64,000 nt of DNA. It comes from Alphaproteobacteria bacterium MedPE-SWcel (GTDB lineage: Bacteria > Pseudomonadota > Alphaproteobacteria > Rhodobacterales > Rhodobacteraceae). Location of the stretch: the NCBI GenBank assembly GCA_001874255.1, contig MPDC01000001.1, positions 1-64,000 of the forward strand, read 5' to 3'. The notes under the pieces were generated by a model. The model was not told where the DNA came from and searched no databases. It saw only the letters and a list, made by a program, of their open reading frames with translations. The position numbers and the translations under genes are program-made. Below are positions 25,132 to 34,162 of the stretch, piece after piece. Positions within the stretch are counted from its first letter, which is position 1. Every line of letters begins with the position of its first letter.

Positions 25132-28108
25132 GGAGCCGGTCTCCTTCCGGATCAACGAAATGGGGGCTGCAGACTTCGACGGCCAGGTCGACGCCGGTCA
25201 AGGGGCTGACCAGACGCAGGGTCTCGCCCAGCCGGTTGGTGCCGTTCTTGAGAAAGGCCAGCGCGATGTGATGGCCCAATGTCGGGGAATAGCAGGCCGA
25301 TGTCACGTAGCCCTGATCATGCGCGGCATCCACCGGGCCGGTTCTGGCCATCAGATGCGCCCCGGCGGGGAGATGGGCGCTCGGATCGAGGGGCCTGATC
25401 CCGACCTGGCGCAGGCCGTCCGGGTCATTCAGCCCCTCACGGCGGGACAGCACGGCGCCTATGCTGTCCTTCTTGGTGCTGACCATACGCTCCATCCCGA
25501 GGGTGAGGGCCGTTGTCGTCCCGTTCAGTTCATTGCCTGCCGCGTGGCCCTTTTCGATCCTCATCACGCCGAGCGCTTCGGTGCCATAGGGGGTGATCGC
25601 GAACTCCGCCCCGGCCTCCATGATGCGTCGTATCAGGGCATCGCCATAGGCGGTGGGCACCGCGATCTCATAGGCGAGCTCGCCGCTGAAGGAAATGCGG
25701 AACAGGCGGGCGCGCAGCCCGCCGCAGACGGTGACATTGGCGCAGGCCATGAAGGGAAAGGCCGCATTGCTGATGTCCTGATCGACGATCTTTTCCAACA
25801 CGCGGCGCGCCTTCGGTCCTGCGACGGCGAATTGGGCCCAGGCCTCGGTCGTGGAGATCAGCTGCACATCCATATCGGGCAGCAGGCATTGGCGCACGAA
25901 TTCCATATGGCGATACACCGGCAGGGCGTTGGCGGTGGTCGTGGTGACAACGAAGTGATCCTCCGCAAGCCGCGCGGCAGTGCCATCGTCCAGCGCAATC
26001 CCGTCTTCGCGCAGCATCAAGCCGTAGCGGGTCCTGCCGACAGGGAGTTTGGCAAACCCGTTGCAGTAGATCCGGTTGAGGAATTCGGCGGCATCCGCCC
26101 CCTGGACATCGACCTTGCCCAGCGTGGTGACGTCGCAAACGCCGACAGATCCGCGCGTTGCCAGCACTTCGCGGTCAACGCTGTCGCGCCAGGTGGTCTC
26201 GCCCACGCGGGGGAACCATTGCGCCCGCAGCCAATTGCCGACTTCTACGAAGACCGCGCCCTGTTCCTCGGCCCAGGCATGGGACGGGGTCAGGCGTTTG
26301 GGGTGGAACTGCTGCCCGCGATGGCGGCCCCCCAAGGCGCCGATGGCCACTGGCGTATAGGGGGGGCGGAACATGGTGGTGCCGACCTCGGGAATGGATT
26401 TGCCCGCCAGTTCAGCCATGATAGCAAGCCCGCCGAGGTTCGCGGTCTTGCCCTGATCCGTGGCCATGCCCAGGGTGGTGTAGCGTTTGAGGTGTTCAAC
26501 GGATGTGAACCCTTCCTGGTGGCTCAGTGTCACGTCTTTGACGGTCACGTCGTTCTGCTGATCAAGCCAGGCGCGGCCGGGGCCTTTGACGTGCCAGAAG
26601 GGCAAAAGGTTCACCGGCCTGTCCTCGGCCTGCGGGATCTCAGGCCGGGCGCCGCCAAGATCCAAGGCGGCCCAAGCCGCTCTGGCGCCGCCCTCCAATG
26701 CGGCGGCTGTCGAAAAATCTCCGTTCGCGGCCCCTGCAACGAACATGCCCTCGGGCAGGCCGCCGGGCCGGCTGTCAGGACGGCTGTCAGGACGGATATC
26801 GGGAACAAAGGCCGCGAGGCGCGCATTCCACTGCGGCCGTCCCCGGTGGTGACAGGTCAAATGCAGGTTGGGATTCCAGCCGCCCGAAACGCCCAGAGCG
26901 CCGCATTCGATGATGCGGTCGCTGCCGTCGGCGAGCCGCAGCTTTGCAAACGTCAGGCCGAGCCGACCCATGGTATCGGTGACCTGAGCGCCCGCGAGCA
27001 CTTCGTAGTCCAATGCGCGCGGCGTCTCGGGGCGGACATCCACAACGGTGACCGTGATGCCCTTGGCATGCAGGTCGGTGGCCGTGCGGTGGCCGTCGTC
27101 ATTGTTGGTGAAGACCACCGCACGCCTGTCGACGGCGACGCCATAGCGGTTGGCATAGGTGCGCAAGGCGCTGGCTGTCATGATGCCGGGGCGATCATTG
27201 TTTGGAAACGCGATGGGCCGCTCAATCGCGCCTGCCGCCAGAACCGTGCGCTGCGTGTATATGCGCCACAGGATCTGGCGCGGTTTGTCCGGATGCGGAA
27301 CCGTCAGATGATCGCTGACCCGCTCCACGGCACCATAGATGCCATGGTCAAACGCGCCGATGACCGTGGTGCGCGGCATCAGGCGCACATTGGGCATGGC
27401 GGCCAATTCCGCCACAGTGGCTGCGGCCCAATCTGCGCCGGGGCTGTCGTCGATGGTCAGGGTTTCCGCGTTCAGTCGCCCGCCCATGCGGAAATCCTCG
27501 TCGGCAAGGATCACATTCGCACCGCTTCGGGCCGCCGTCAGCGCCGCCATCAACCCCGCAGGACCCGCTCCGATCACCAACAGATCACAATGCAGGAACC
27601 CTTTGTCATAGACATCCGGATCCTCGCTGAGGGAGAGGGAACCAAGCCCCGCCGCGCGGCGGATGACGGGTTCATACACTCGCTCCCAGAACGCCTTGGG
27701 CCACATGAACGTCTTGTAGTAGAACCCCGCCGTCAGGAAGGTCGACAGACGGTCATTCACGGCCAGCAGGTCGCAGGACAGCGAGCCAAGGCGGTTCTGG
27801 CTCCGGGCCTGCAGCCCGTCGAACAGTTCCGCAGTGGTGGCGCGTGTGTTGGGTTCCTGACGGGCGCCGCTGCGCAACTGGACCAGCGCATTGGGTTCTT
27901 CGGAGCCGGCCGAAAGCGGTCCGCGGGGACGGTGGTATTTGAAACTCCGCCCCATCAGGCGCACGCCATTGGCCAGAAGCGCCGAGGCGAGCGTATCACC
28001 GCCATGGCCGCAATAGCGTTTGCCGTCAAAGGTGAAGGTCAGCGCGGTGTCACGGTCGATCTGCCCCCCCGAAAGGCGGTTTTTCTGCGTCCTGGATCCC
28101 ACACTCAT
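25124..28108 (-). CDS. mgdC: MgdC, alpha subunit of N-methylglutamate dehydrogenase
   Basis: 994 residues, homologous to heterotetrameric sarcosine oxidase alpha. A 2Fe-2S-like N-terminal domain (about 20-100) is followed by a dinucleotide-binding Rossmann motif LLVIGAGPAGLMAALTAARSGA (about 175), a long oxidoreductase domain, and C-terminal GcvT and GcvT_C domains (about 620-990) that bind THF. It oxidises N-methylglutamate to glutamate and passes the methyl carbon to THF as 5,10-methylene-THF. A small in-frame repeat (DSRPDSRPGG) occurs near residue 445. ATGA overlap with mgdB. Could be read as sarcosine oxidase alpha; the mgs-gmaS context decides. Confidence 0.9.
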   Translation of the reverse strand: MSVGSRTQKNRLSGGQIDRDTALTFTFDGKRYCGHGGDTLASALLANGVRLMGRSFKYHRPRGPLSAGSEEPNALVQLRSGARQEPNTRATTAELFDGLQARSQNRLGSLSCDLLAVNDRLSTFLTAGFYYKTFMWPKAFWERVYEPVIRRAAGLGSLSLSEDPDVYDKGFLHCDLLVIGAGPAGLMAALTAARSGANVILADEDFRMGGRLNAETLTIDDSPGADWAAATVAELAAMPNVRLMPRTTVIGAFDHGIYGAVERVSDHLTVPHPDKPRQILWRIYTQRTVLAAGAIERPIAFPNNDRPGIMTASALRTYANRYGVAVDRRAVVFTNNDDGHRTATDLHAKGITVTVVDVRPETPRALDYEVLAGAQVTDTMGRLGLTFAKLRLADGSDRIIECGALGVSGGWNPNLHLTCHHRGRPQWNARLAAFVPDIRPDSRPDSRPGGLPEGMFVAGAANGDFSTAAALEGGARAAWAALDLGGARPEIPQAEDRPVNLLPFWHVKGPGRAWLDQQNDVTVKDVTLSHQEGFTSVEHLKRYTTLGMATDQGKTANLGGLAIMAELAGKSIPEVGTTMFRPPYTPVAIGALGGRHRGQQFHPKRLTPSHAWAEEQGAVFVEVGNWLRAQWFPRVGETTWRDSVDREVLATRGSVGVCDVTTLGKVDVQGADAAEFLNRIYCNGFAKLPVGRTRYGLMLREDGIALDDGTAARLAEDHFVVTTTTANALPVYRHMEFVRQCLLPDMDVQLISTTEAWAQFAVAGPKARRVLEKIVDQDISNAAFPFMACANVTVCGGLRARLFRISFSGELAYEIAVPTAYGDALIRRIMEAGAEFAITPYGTEALGVMRIEKGHAAGNELNGTTTALTLGMERMVSTKKDSIGAVLSRREGLNDPDGLRQVGIRPLDPSAHLPAGAHLMARTGPVDAAHDQGYVTSACYSPTLGHHIALAFLKNGTNRLGETLRLVSPLTGVDLAVEVCSPHFVDPEGDRLRA

Positions 28109-28392
28109 CTGGATCTCCCCCGACTGCGGGCGACGTCACGTGCAAGCTCCACTTTGGAGATTTCATGCGTCAGCGTGTTGCGCGTGACAACCAGCCAGGA
28201 GCGGTCTCCTGCCTCATGGAACCACAGTTCGCGGTGCCAGCCGGCCGGGTTGTCGCGCAGATAGGCGTATTCATAAAACGCCTGCGCCGCATCTTCGGCC
28301 TCCGGGTCGGGGCGATCGATCAAGGCCGCATCGCCCATATAGGTGAATTCCGAACTGTCGCGCGGGCCAAGAAGGGGGTGGTCGATAATCAT
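28105..28392 (-). CDS. mgdB: MgdB, delta subunit of N-methylglutamate dehydrogenase
   Basis: 95 residues of the sarcosine oxidase delta family: GPRDSSEFTYMGDAALIDRPD, then LRDNPAGWHRELWFHEAGDRSWLVVTRNT. The usual CPxCG zinc motif before GPRD is missing; here the residues are IIDHPLLGPRD. It has a one-base stop/start overlap with mgdA (TGATG) and a four-base ATGA overlap with mgdC, so stoichiometric synthesis is likely. Confidence 0.87.
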   Translation of the reverse strand: MIIDHPLLGPRDSSEFTYMGDAALIDRPDPEAEDAAQAFYEYAYLRDNPAGWHRELWFHEAGDRSWLVVTRNTLTHEISKVELARDVARSRGRSR

Positions 28393-29642
28393 CAGTGCAA
28401 ATTGGGCTGATTGCCCATCCCTTTTTCATCGATCATGCGGCCCTTGCGGAACCGGTCGAAGCGATAGGCGGATGCGGTGGGGTGGGGGCTGTCGGTGGCC
28501 AGCAAATGCGCAAAGGCAAAGCCGCTGGCCGGGGTTGCCTTGAAGCCGCCGTAACACCAGCCACCATTGAAATAGAGACCATCGATATGCGTCCGGTCAA
28601 TGATCGGAGAGCCGTCCATCGACATGTCCATGATCCCCCCCCACATGCGCAGCAGACGCGCGCGCCCGAGCATGGGAAAGATCGCCATCGCCCCCTCGCA
28701 GACATCTTCGACAACCGGCAGGTTGCCCCGTTGCGCATAGGAATTATACCCGTCGATATCGCCGCCGAACACGAGGCCGCCCTTGTCGGACTGGCTGCAA
28801 TAGAAATGGCCGGCGCCAAAGGTGATGACGCCGGGAAGGACGGGTTTCAGCCCTTCCGACACAAATGCCTGCAAGACGTGACTTTCGATCGGCAGGCGCA
28901 TGTTTGCCAGGCTCATCAGGCGGCTGGAATGTCCGGCGACGGCACAGCCGACCTTGGTTGCTGCGATATAGCCACGGGTGGTTTCGACCCCCTTGCAGAC
29001 ACCGTTTTCAATGCGAAAGCCGGTGACTTTGCAGTTCTGGATGATGTCGACGCCCCGGCTGTCGGCACTGCGGGCATACCCCCAGGCGACCGCATCATGG
29101 CGCACGGTGCCGCCGCGGTGCTGGGCCAGACCGCCCTTGATCGGAAAGCGCGCATCGGCGGTGTTCAGGAAGGGGTAGCGTTTCTTGATCTCCGCCAGGG
29201 AGAGCATGTCGGCATCGGCGCCGTTCAGGATCATCGCATTGCCGCGCCGGGTGAAGGCATCGCGTTGCCCATCGGAATGGATCAGGTTCAGGATGCCGCG
29301 CTGGCTGACCATCGCATTGTAATTGAGAACCTGCTCCAGACCTTCCCACAGCTTCAGCGAAAACTCGTAAAAGGGTTCGTTGCCGTCTAGCAGGTAATTG
29401 GAGCGGATGATCGTCGTGTTGCGGCCAACGTTGCCACCGCCGATCCAGCCCTTTTCCAGCACCGCAATGCGGGATTGGCCGAATTCCCTGGCAAGGTAAT
29501 GCGCCGTGGCCAGCCCGTGCCCGCCGCCGCCGATGATCACGATGTCATAGGCGGGACGGGGGGCGGCGTCGCGCCATGCAGGCCTCCATCCCTTGTGACC
29601 GGTCAATGCCTCTTTGAGGACACGAAACCCTGAATACCGCAT
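28392..29642 (-). CDS. mgdA: MgdA, beta subunit of N-methylglutamate dehydrogenase
   Basis: 416 residues of the DAO/sarcosine oxidase beta family: FAD motif YDIVIIGGGGHGLATAHYLA (about residue 32), then EKGWIGGGNVGRNTTIIRSNY, and the His-containing stretch GGTVRHDAVAWGYAR, the likely place of the covalent flavin by comparison with bacterial SoxB-type subunits. First gene of mgdABCD. The gene starts after a 344-base intergenic region with a pentanucleotide repeat. Confidence 0.9.
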   Translation of the reverse strand: MRYSGFRVLKEALTGHKGWRPAWRDAAPRPAYDIVIIGGGGHGLATAHYLAREFGQSRIAVLEKGWIGGGNVGRNTTIIRSNYLLDGNEPFYEFSLKLWEGLEQVLNYNAMVSQRGILNLIHSDGQRDAFTRRGNAMILNGADADMLSLAEIKKRYPFLNTADARFPIKGGLAQHRGGTVRHDAVAWGYARSADSRGVDIIQNCKVTGFRIENGVCKGVETTRGYIAATKVGCAVAGHSSRLMSLANMRLPIESHVLQAFVSEGLKPVLPGVITFGAGHFYCSQSDKGGLVFGGDIDGYNSYAQRGNLPVVEDVCEGAMAIFPMLGRARLLRMWGGIMDMSMDGSPIIDRTHIDGLYFNGGWCYGGFKATPASGFAFAHLLATDSPHPTASAYRFDRFRKGRMIDEKGMGNQPNLH

Positions 29643-29986
29643 GCGATCCCCTTTTCGTGATCCGTCTCAGCAGCCGGGTCAGCCCCCTCACAGCACCGGG
29701 CACAGGGTGATCCATGTCCGTGCAGCCTGAGCGAATCCCCGGTCGTTGATGACACTTGACCGGGTTTCACAGCAGATGGCAACAATCCTGATGAGAAAAA
29801 AACTTGCCTTGTGGGAATAATTGACCGCAGGTCGTATCTGCGATGCGATGCGATGCGATGCGATGCGCGCCGGGGCGTGGCGAGCAACGGCGAATTTCCC
29901 CGCCGCAGTCCTGCCGACAGGGCGAATTCCTGAGGCGGCGCGGCAGCAGCATGGATTTTTCAGACCCAGGCCGCTGCTGTCTTCAT
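29643..29986. other. Region between usp and mgdA
   Basis: Contains the presumed mgdA promoter. No gene seen. A (CGATG)5 microsatellite occupies 29841-29865, and an A-run (aaaaaaa) lies near 29797-29803. Nothing resembling a terminator for usp. Confidence 0.5.
29841..29865. repeat. (CGATG)5 pentanucleotide microsatellite
   Basis: Five exact copies of CGATG followed by a partial copy, about 200 bases upstream of the mgdA start. Such tracts can slip during replication; here it is non-coding. Confidence 0.95.
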
Positions 29987-30415
29987 TCAGGTCCGCACAA
30001 TGAGGACCGAGCAGGGAGCCTTGCGGGCGACACGCGCTGAATTGGGCCCCTGCAGACGGTCAATCAGATCGGGCTTATGGGCGCCGACAACCACCAGGTC
30101 GGCCTGAGACACTTTGATCGCTTCGAGGATCATCTCATATGCGGTGCCAACCTCGACGATGTGCTGCACCTTCGGGAAATCCGGAAGCTGTTGTTTCACC
30201 CAGGCATGCAGTTGCTCGTCGGCCGCCTTGACGGCGGATTTCATCGTGCCTTCCTTGAAATAGGACCCGACGATGGACATGCCATAATCGGGGACGACGG
30301 ACACGACACTCAGCGAGGCGCCATAGAATGTGGCCAGTTTCGCGGCCTCGGCCAACAAATGCGTTTCCGTGTCGAGATGGGCCATGTCGACGGCACAGAG
30401 GATGTGTTTGGTCAT
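29987..30415 (-). CDS. Universal stress protein, UspA family
   Basis: 142 residues with an alpha/beta Usp fold (HILCAVDMAHLD at the start; VVVGAHKPDLIDRLQGPNSARVARKAPCSVLIVR at the end, where ATP-binding forms have G-2x-G-9x-G-S/T; here one Gly is replaced). It overlaps the TRAP permease stop by four bases (ATGA). Usp proteins paired with TRAP transporters, such as TeaD with TeaABC of Halomonas, modulate uptake in an ATP-dependent way; a similar role is inferred. Confidence 0.9.
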   Translation of the reverse strand: MTKHILCAVDMAHLDTETHLLAEAAKLATFYGASLSVVSVVPDYGMSIVGSYFKEGTMKSAVKAADEQLHAWVKQQLPDFPKVQHIVEVGTAYEMILEAIKVSQADLVVVGAHKPDLIDRLQGPNSARVARKAPCSVLIVRT

Positions 30416-33012
30416 GCTGGTACTCCTTCTGTCTGTTCCCGTTTGCGCCGCATCTGCAGGAAATACACCGCCCCCAGCAGCAGGAACGCGGGGATGTAGA
30501 ACAGCTCTTTTGGCAACCGGTCCGCCGCGACATCCAGCTCTGCAAGCTCCCAGTCGAAATCGATGCCCAGCTGCTCGGACGGGCCGCCAAAGTTCAGGTT
30601 GTCGACAAACAGCCGCCCGTCTTCCTCGCGGAACTCGATCCCGGCGCCGTCAAACAGGCGGGTTTCGCCATCGGCCCCGGCGTCGCCAAGCGGCAGAAGG
30701 TAGCGCGCATCTACCGGGTCTCCGTTCAGGTTCTCGCCGATCAGCCGCACCCGCAAGGAGGCGCCATGGGGCGAGGCCTGCGCCATGTCAAAGATCTCGC
30801 TGGCGGCGCGGGTTTCGAATTCCGGTTGCAGCCTGTTGAGGAAATACCCCGGCTGGAACAGGGTGAAGGCAACCAGCAACAACAGGGCACTTTCCCAGAT
30901 TTTCGACTTTACCATGAAATAATTCATGGTTCCGGCCGCGAACAACAGCATTGCGATCATCGCGATCACGAAGACGAAGACCGCCTGATAGGGACCGACA
31001 TTGATCAGCAACAGGTCGGTGTTGAAGATAAACAGGAACGGCAGGAGCGCCGTTCGGATCGAATAGAAAAAGGCCTGAAACCCGGTGCGCAGGGGATCGC
31101 CCTTGGATATTGCAGCGGCGGCAAAGGAGGCCAGCCCGACCGGCGGCGTCACATCCGCCATGATGCCGAAGTAGAAGACGAACATGTGAACGGCGACCAA
31201 TGGCACGATCAGACCGTTCTGAGCGCCGAGCTCGACCACGACGCCTGCCATCAGGGAGCTGACCACGATGTAGTTTGCCGTGGTCGGCAGCCCCATGCCC
31301 AGAATGATCGAGATCACGGCCACGAAGAACAACATCGCCAACAGGTTCCCACCCGACAGGAATTCAACGAATTCCGCCATCACCTGGCCGATGCCGGTCA
31401 GGGTCACGGCGCCGACGATGATGCCCGCCACGCCCATCGCGGCGGCAAGTCCTATCATGTTGCGGGCGCCGATGATCAGACCATCGGCAATATCGGCAAA
31501 GCCCGCGCGCAAATGGGCAATCGCATCGGTTTCACCGCGAAAATAGGCCTTCAGCGGATTTTGGGTCGCAAGGATGACCAACATCGCGATGGTCGACCAA
31601 AAGGCCGAGAGGCCCGGTGATTTGCGCTCGATCATCAGAAGATACATCAGCAGCAGGATCGGCATCAGATAGTGGATACCCGTCTTGAAGATCTCCTTGG
31701 TCGGCGGCAGATGCTCCATGCTTTCGAGGCTCATTTCCAGATCCGGCCCCTTGGCGGCGAAGCGGACAGCGGCGACATAGGCCACGGCCATGGCGGCCAC
31801 GATGATCCAGGTGGCCGCCGCCCCGAACAGGGACTGGGCCACGTCGACAATGACGCCGCACAGGAACAGGGTGCCGCCGGCAATGACGATCGAGGTGGCG
31901 ATGATGCAGATCGCGCCGAGCATGAACTTGACCGGATGCATCCGGCTGGTGCCGGGCATGTTCATCTTCAAGGCCTCAAGATGCACGATATAGATCAACG
32001 CGATATAGGATATGGCGGCCGGGACGATGGCGGTCTTGACGACCTCGACATAGGAAATGCCGACATATTCCGTCATCAGGAAGGCCACAGCGCCCATGAC
32101 CGGAGGGGTGAGGACCCCGTTGATGGAGGAGGAGACCTCCACCGCGCCGGCCTTTGTCGCCGGGAAGCCGACCTTCTTCATCAGGGGGATCGTAAACGTG
32201 CCGGTGGTCACGACATTGGCAATGGAAGATCCCGAAATCAGGCCCGTCGCGGCTGATGCGATCACGGCGGCCTTTGCGGGTCCGCCGCGCAGATGACCCA
32301 AAGCGGCAAAGGCGAGTTTGAGAAAGTAATTTCCCGCGCCGGCCTGATTGAGAAGCGCGCCAAACAGCACGAAGAGGAACACAAACCCCGACGAGACCCC
32401 CAGGGCGACGCCAAAGACCCCTTCGGTCGTCAGCCACATGTGGCTCATTGCCTTGTTCAGAGAGGCGCCTTTCCATTGCACCACCTCCGGCAGGCCGGAC
32501 CAGGATCCGAAGAATACATAGGCCAGGAAAAACAGCGCCACGCCCATGAGCGGAAAGCCGAGCGAGCGGCGCGCGGCCTCCATCAACAGGATGATCCCGA
32601 CAATGGAGATGCCAACGTCCAATGTGCTTGGGTTGCCCGTGCGATCCGCAACACCGGAATAGTTGTAAAACAGATAGGAGGAGGCCAGCGCTCCGACCAC
32701 CGCCAGCACCCATGTGGGGATCGGAATGCGGTGGCGTGGGCTGCTTTTCAGTCCGGGAAAGGCGATAAAGGCCAGAAGCACGGCAAAGCCAAGGTGGATC
32801 GCGCGGGTTTGGGTATCGTTCCACACCCCCACGCGCAGGATGAACGGCAGCGGAGAGGCAATCCAGAGCTGATACAGTGACCAGACCAGCGGGATGTACC
32901 ACAGGGCTGCTCTTCCGAAGGCGTCACGCGGGAGGCGCCCGCCTGTATCGCTGTCGGCGACAAAGTCCTCGAGATTGGCGTCCTGCGTCCTGATGTCGTC
33001 CTCTTGTGCCAT
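30412..33012 (-). CDS. TAXI-type TRAP transporter fused permease (4TM/12TM) with C-terminal extension
   Basis: 866 residues: the small membrane subunit (about 35-150) is fused to the large DctM-like subunit with motifs GAATWII, GSSIANVVTTGTFTIPLMKK, SSINGVLTPPVMGAVAFLM and LGMGLPTTANYIVVSSLM. After the last large-subunit helix, a further pair of helices and a soluble stretch (about 715-845, DUF3394-like) precede a final helix and a charged tail RRKREQ. It drives ion-coupled uptake with the binding protein encoded upstream. Substrate unknown; the neighbours suggest an amine or amino acid. Start: ATG 33012; a TTG five codons earlier is possible. Confidence 0.9.
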   Translation of the reverse strand: MAQEDDIRTQDANLEDFVADSDTGGRLPRDAFGRAALWYIPLVWSLYQLWIASPLPFILRVGVWNDTQTRAIHLGFAVLLAFIAFPGLKSSPRHRIPIPTWVLAVVGALASSYLFYNYSGVADRTGNPSTLDVGISIVGIILLMEAARRSLGFPLMGVALFFLAYVFFGSWSGLPEVVQWKGASLNKAMSHMWLTTEGVFGVALGVSSGFVFLFVLFGALLNQAGAGNYFLKLAFAALGHLRGGPAKAAVIASAATGLISGSSIANVVTTGTFTIPLMKKVGFPATKAGAVEVSSSINGVLTPPVMGAVAFLMTEYVGISYVEVVKTAIVPAAISYIALIYIVHLEALKMNMPGTSRMHPVKFMLGAICIIATSIVIAGGTLFLCGVIVDVAQSLFGAAATWIIVAAMAVAYVAAVRFAAKGPDLEMSLESMEHLPPTKEIFKTGIHYLMPILLLMYLLMIERKSPGLSAFWSTIAMLVILATQNPLKAYFRGETDAIAHLRAGFADIADGLIIGARNMIGLAAAMGVAGIIVGAVTLTGIGQVMAEFVEFLSGGNLLAMLFFVAVISIILGMGLPTTANYIVVSSLMAGVVVELGAQNGLIVPLVAVHMFVFYFGIMADVTPPVGLASFAAAAISKGDPLRTGFQAFFYSIRTALLPFLFIFNTDLLLINVGPYQAVFVFVIAMIAMLLFAAGTMNYFMVKSKIWESALLLLVAFTLFQPGYFLNRLQPEFETRAASEIFDMAQASPHGASLRVRLIGENLNGDPVDARYLLPLGDAGADGETRLFDGAGIEFREEDGRLFVDNLNFGGPSEQLGIDFDWELAELDVAADRLPKELFYIPAFLLLGAVYFLQMRRKREQTEGVPA

Positions 33013-33046
33013 AATGCCGTGTCCCAAATCTATTGATACGCAAAAG

Positions 33047-33074
33047 CCTCTGACGCCCGGTCAGGCGTCAGAGG
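33047..33074 (-). terminator. Stem-loop between TAXI binding protein and permease
   Basis: Perfect 11-bp stem CCTCTGACGCC / GGCGTCAGAGG with a six-base loop, followed on the minus strand by CTTTTG. It can act as a partial terminator or mRNA-protecting stem, giving more binding protein than permease, a common arrangement in binding-protein-dependent transporters. Confidence 0.75.
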
Positions 33075-33098
33075 TTGGTTGTTCAGGCCGTCGGGCGC

Positions 33099-34070
33099 TT
33101 ATTTCCAGCCACGTTCCTGATAATATTTCAGGGCGCCCGGATGAATTTCAGCCGTCAGTCCATCCTTGACCATTTCGCTTTCCGTGAGGCGGCCAAAGGC
33201 GGGGTGCAGTTTCTTGAAGTCGTCGAAATTCTCGAAGATCGCAGAGACAACCGCATAGACCACCTCATCCGAGACGTCGGCCGAGGTCACAAAGGTGGCT
33301 TTCGGGCCCCAGGACGGGATGTCGTCGGGGTTGTTGGGATACATGCCGCCGGGGATTGTGGCGGCTGCATAGGCGCTGTTCTCGGCCAGCAGCTTGTCGA
33401 TGCCCGGACCTGTCAGCGGCAGGATCGTGACCTCGCAGGAGGACGTCGCTTCCTGACTGGACCCGTTCGGCAGGCCAGCGGCCCAGATGGTTGCGTCGAT
33501 CTTGCCATCACAGAGGGCGGCCGACTGTTCGGAGCTCTTCAACTCGGCCGCCAGCGAGAAACTGTCGCGGGTCAGGTCGGAGTATTTCATCAGCGTCTCG
33601 GCGAGCACACGGGTGCCCGAGCCGGGGTTGGCGATATTGACGCGCTTGCCGGCCATGCTGGCGACATCCGTGATGCCGCTGTCGGCGCGTGCCATCACGT
33701 GCAGGGGTTCGGGATGAACAGAGAACAGGGCCCGCAGCCCCGGATAGGCGCCATCCTCGGAGAATTTGCCGGTGCCCGCGACGGCCGCGGCCTGAACGTC
33801 GGACTGTACGATGCCGAAATCCAGCTCGCCCGCGCGGATGGTCCGGGTGTTGTACACCGAGCCGCCGGTCGATTCCACGGAACAGCGGATACCGTGCTCC
33901 TTGCGGCCCTTGTTCACCAGACGACAAATGGCGCCGCCCGTCGGGTAATAGACCCCGGTGACACCGCCGGTGCCGATGGTGACGAATTGCTGATCCGCCG
34001 CTTGTGCGCCACCGGCGAGGCCCATGGTGGCTACGGCCGCAAACCCGTAGATCGCGTGTTTGAGTGTCAT
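33099..34070 (-). CDS. TAXI family TRAP substrate-binding protein
   Basis: 323 residues with a Sec signal (cleavage after GGAQA). TAXI family hallmarks: FVTIGTGGVTGVYYPTGGAICRLVN near the start, STGGSVYNTRTIRAGELDFGIVQSD, and GKRVNIANPGSGTRVLAETLM. It binds the ligand in the periplasm and delivers it to the fused permease. Some TAXI proteins bind glutamate or glutamine, but most are unassigned. GGAGAC stands before the ATG. It follows the RpiR gene in the same direction. Confidence 0.93.
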   Translation of the reverse strand: MTLKHAIYGFAAVATMGLAGGAQAADQQFVTIGTGGVTGVYYPTGGAICRLVNKGRKEHGIRCSVESTGGSVYNTRTIRAGELDFGIVQSDVQAAAVAGTGKFSEDGAYPGLRALFSVHPEPLHVMARADSGITDVASMAGKRVNIANPGSGTRVLAETLMKYSDLTRDSFSLAAELKSSEQSAALCDGKIDATIWAAGLPNGSSQEATSSCEVTILPLTGPGIDKLLAENSAYAAATIPGGMYPNNPDDIPSWGPKATFVTSADVSDEVVYAVVSAIFENFDDFKKLHPAFGRLTESEMVKDGLTAEIHPGALKYYQERGWK

Positions 34071-34162
34071 ATGCTTTGTCTCCCTACATTTGACTTCCGC
34101 GCTTGGCGCACGTGTTGGTAGAAACGAGCGTCGCCAAAAACGCCTGTCCTGTCACGGTAAAA

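Noticed and set aside
25007-28264. 1085-codon open frame on the plus strand opposite mgdC
   Set aside because: It mirrors mgdC, shows no family motif and is rich in Arg/Gly/His from GC-biased antisense codons. The minus-strand frame has full domain structure.
24577-29642. Sarcosine oxidase soxBDAG
   Set aside because: Homology alone fits, but the adjacent mgsABC, gmaS and purU indicate N-methylglutamate dehydrogenase.
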